Of a stretch of 60,000 bases of DNA, positions 57,275 to 60,000 are shown one piece after another. The stretch is from contig OU612073.1 of the NCBI GenBank assembly GCA_914767715.1, forward strand, positions 6,946,001 through 7,006,000. Direction: 5' to 3'. Below the pieces are notes generated by a model. That model was not told the DNA's origin. It was given only the letters and a program-made list of their open reading frames with translations, and searched no databases. The position numbers were made by a program, and so were the translations under genes. Position 1 is the first letter of the stretch. Each line of letters opens with the position of its first letter. Source of the DNA: Membranipora membranacea. Taxonomy: Eukaryota; Bryozoa; Gymnolaemata; Cheilostomatida; Membraniporidae.

Positions 57275-58855
57275 TTGATGGTGTTGTGCTAAAAATGTGT
57301 CAGGTAAATGGCCATGCTTATTGTGCTTTGGAGGAGTCCGGTAAATGTCCATCCGCCACACATCTTTGTGAAAGGGCCATCCGCTTCACCAAATACCCAT
57401 CTGGCAGTGCTCACTGACCCTCACTTTCAATATCCAAGTGTGACAGTCATGAACCCATAGGATATGTTATTGATAGCAAACCCAACTATAGAAATACCAA
57501 TCCAGATAGGTATTTGTCAACCGAAAGTTGCCTCACACTCATCCAGAAAGGTTTTTGATAACAAACTCGGCAACAGGATATGAACCGATTCTAGCTTCCG
57601 TCTCTGTTAAATATCTAGGTGTGCATAATGATTACAACCTAAAATGGAACACACATATATCTAAGGTAGCTGCCAAAGCAAACAGGTCACTTGGAATGGT
57701 AAAAAGACACTTAAAACAGGCCCCAAAGAAAACAAAGCTCATTGCCTTCAAGACCATGGTGAAACCCATTTTAGAATATGCATGCCAAGTGTGGTCGCCA
57801 CACACAGTAGGTCTTACAAATACCATTGAGAAGGTCCAAAACAATGCCCTCCGATGGATTTACAGGTTAAATAAAACTGATAGCATAACTGAATGCCGTA
57901 ACTTAAACATTAAACATTGTATCTCTAGCTAATAGGCGAGCGGAGTTAGACACCCTCTTCCTACGCAAGGTGGAGGCAGGGCTATTTGAAATAAAATTGA
58001 ATAAATACATAAGGTTCTCATCCAAAGCACACAACACAGAGGCAACACCATAAGCTGGGTCCATCGTACCAATGCATGGAAATTTTCGTACTTTAATCGA
58101 ATTAAGGACCAAGTGAAGGTCTACTTCCCCCCTTAACCCTGTTAACAACATCAATGACTAAATCTTAGTACTATGTATGTGATATTGTGTTCTGTCCGTT
58201 TATTCTCTCTTTTTTAAGCGCTTACTAGTATCCTTCAGGTTAGGTCATTCTTTTTGCCTTAGTTGGTGCTGCAGTCTATGTCTGGCCTGCTGCGGATGTG
58301 TGAGATTATATATATTTTTTTTTCCTAATCCTTGGATTAAACTGTGTAACCATGCTTACATGTGAGTTTATACAGTGTGATAAACCTATATGTTCAATAG
58401 GTAATGGTGACTCACATTCTGACAACATCTCTCCCCTCAAGTTACCCCCAATGGTCATAAAACTGGTTTAATATCCTATATGCCTTGAACTGGCTCCTAG
58501 GATTAATTGGGAAGTAAGAAGTAAGTAAGTAAGTAACAGATGTCAGTTGCCAAAAAAACCAATAGTTCAGATAAGCATTATGCAAACATCAGTCGCTAAA
58601 TAGGCATCCAGTATAGGTTGTTGACAGCAAATCCAACTGTAGCAAAATACCACCGGATGGGTCACTGTCAACTTTTGTTTGCCAAGAACCATCTGGGTGG
58701 GTTTTATCCATGATACTGATAGTAGTGTCCGAGACCCACCCCTTCTGTTATAAACCCATTGTCGCCTTTGAAGTTTGAGTGCGGATGGGCATCCTTATTG
58801 CAGCAGATAGCCTTTTACTGGACATATTTCTAGCACAACACCTTCCACTCATAGT
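57275..58855. mobile_element. Probable TIR/foldback element interrupted by a LINE
   Basis: GGTGTTGTGCTAAAAATGTG at about 57280 pairs with the inverse CATATTTCTAGCACAACACC at about 58820. Pairing continues inward with gaps (GGTAAATGG / CCTTTTACT, GGATGGGCATCC). The LINE at about 57530-58535 lies between the arms. Ends and target duplication are not resolved. Confidence 0.45.
57528..58535 (+). mobile_element. 5'-truncated non-LTR retrotransposon (Jockey/CR1-type LINE)
   Basis: The 57528-57932 frame encodes the C-terminal end of a LINE reverse transcriptase: KYLGVHNDYNLKWNTHISKV, then KPILEYACQVWSPH, then IEKVQNNALRWIY. A one-base shift near 57925 moves the rest (ANRRAELDTLFLRKVEAGLF) into another frame, to a stop at about 58052. 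A roughly 480-bp 3' UTR ends in a short (AAGT)n tail at 58513-58535. Truncation and frameshift make it inactive. Confidence 0.88.
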
Positions 58856-59118
58856 GCCACAGTTCAACCAATGAACTCATTGTTGGGTCCAATGCCCAAA
58901 CCTGGGCCTCATCATGCAGTGCAATAATTGACTCTATCTACTATAACTACCAAACACTCCTCAACTCAAATCATCAGTGCTCTGAATAAGAACAATAGCA
59001 ACATAACCATACTAATTTTGCCTGCACATTACCTGTAGGCGTACTATAACTCAGATAAAATAGATAATACCCAGTCTTTAGATTTATCTGCAATGATGAT
59101 GATAATTTGTTATTGAAG

Positions 59119-59323
59119 GTGTCAAACCAAACATCTGAACTTTCATTTCCAAGTGGTGAGCTGCAGCATACTGATGAGATCCTTTGTTCATTTCGGCAAA
59201 GACAGGGCATTATGAAAGTCACCCGAAAAATGGTTGAGAAAATAGGTCTAAGCGTTGTCATTCTGCAGATTGATACTTATTTCCCAAACAACATGGCACC
59301 TGGTTCAAGTTCAACAGTGAGAA
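59119..59323 (+). CDS. Unassigned candidate exon (about 68 codons)
   Basis: An open stretch follows an AG (59117-59118) and reaches GTGAGT at 59324. It encodes VSNQTSELSFPSGELQHTDE and a middle portion rich in alternating basic and hydrophobic residues (RKMVEKIGLSVVILQIDTYF). Codon-like composition and the donor suggest a real exon of a gene continuing off the right edge. The acceptor lacks a strong pyrimidine tract, and I do not recognise the family. Confidence 0.3.
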
Positions 59324-60000
59324 GTGAGTCCACTGAGACATGAAACATTCAGTTACAGTAATTTTGTTTATAACAGCCCCCTTCTGAATCCCAATCTGTA
59401 ACAACAGACAGACTCTCTATCATGTATACTATGCTAGTAATTTTGATTATTAACCAAGCATTGATGTAAATCACATGCTCCAAAATCCACATTTTTATTC
59501 ATTGATTGATTGAATTTGAAAATGAGTTATCTCTCATTCAATTCAGCTGTAATCTTTGTATAACCAGTGATATCTTGCTAGATCTCTGCAAGTATGTTTT
59601 GTGTCTTAGGACAGGCTAGCCAGACTCAGCAACTGATATCTCTACTGCATTCATTAATGAAATAACTCAGTAATTGAATACACTAATCTAGCATGTCTTG
59701 ACAAGCTTGTCAAGAAAGGCAATCACTAATCATTATCCCTGTAGAATAAAGCCCTGTCTTGACAAGCTTGTTAAGATAGGCTAGCTCTAGTAGTACTATA
59801 ACCTACCTCAATAGCCTTGCCTATAGGCCACTGGGTGTAACATTGGACCACTGCTATCAAAAATATGCATATTGATAGGAGCTTGGTCTTGCATCTCTGC
59901 TTTCAGCACACTATGATTCGGCATGCGTTTAATGAGGTGCCAAGGCACCTGATACACTGTGCAGGCCTGCTCTTAATGGAAGCAACCTGCTGTGAAAAAA
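59324..60000. other. No gene seen; short inverted/direct repeats
   Basis: TGTCTTGACAAGCTTGT occurs twice (59695 and 59756), each containing the palindrome CTTGACAAG or CAAGCTTG. No exon recognised. Confidence 0.4.

Overview
The window looks like nuclear DNA from an invertebrate animal. It is AT-rich and intron-rich, with GT-AG introns, and it carries animal gene families: an alpha-2-macroglobulin/CD109-like protein, a DEG/ENaC sodium channel, the ciliary dynein-arm assembly factor DNAAF6/PIH1D3, and a Roco GTPase with a death-fold tail. The transposons are also animal types (BEL/Pao, a THAP-bearing TTAA transposon, hAT-like MITEs, a LINE, tRNA-derived SINEs). DNAAF6 implies motile cilia. I cannot fix the species or phylum from sequence alone.

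Layout. (1) 209-10474, plus: the last 15 coding exons of a CD109/thioester-family gene. The thioester motif is destroyed and the protein ends in a Cys-rich stretch and a hydrophobic tail. (2) 10.5-21.8 kb: repeat-rich. It holds a roughly 690-bp perfect pentamer satellite, a partial duplicate of one upstream exon, SINEs, and a TIR element split by a young gag-only BEL/Pao retrotransposon. (3) 21825-44573, plus: a DEG/ENaC gene with ten exons from TM1 to the stop. Intron 2 holds two nested DNA transposons, the inner one a decayed THAP/TTAA (Kolobok-like) copy. Intron 8 holds an 8.8-kb structurally intact BEL/Pao element with apparently identical LTRs. (4) 45738-56092, minus: a complete five-exon DNAAF6/PIH1D3-like gene. 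(5) Inside its 8.2-kb fourth intron, on the opposite strand (47782-53278), lies a Roc-COR-death gene. Its GTPase domain is interrupted by a polytopic membrane domain. The same intron holds two copies of a foldback transposon with 7-bp target duplications. (6) 56.1-60 kb: repeats, a LINE 3' end, and one unassigned candidate exon.

Most unusual feature: the membrane-embedded split-Roc protein. Walker A lies at about residue 71 and the DxxG switch-II motif at about residue 494, with 8-9 predicted membrane helices between them in one uninterrupted exon. Paired with a C-terminal death fold, this suggests an integral-membrane Roco signalling protein, an architecture I do not recognise. The assignment is by reading; function is inferred.

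Exon joins for the four host genes were worked out by hand from reading frame, splice-site phase and family similarity. They are phase-consistent throughout but untested by transcripts.
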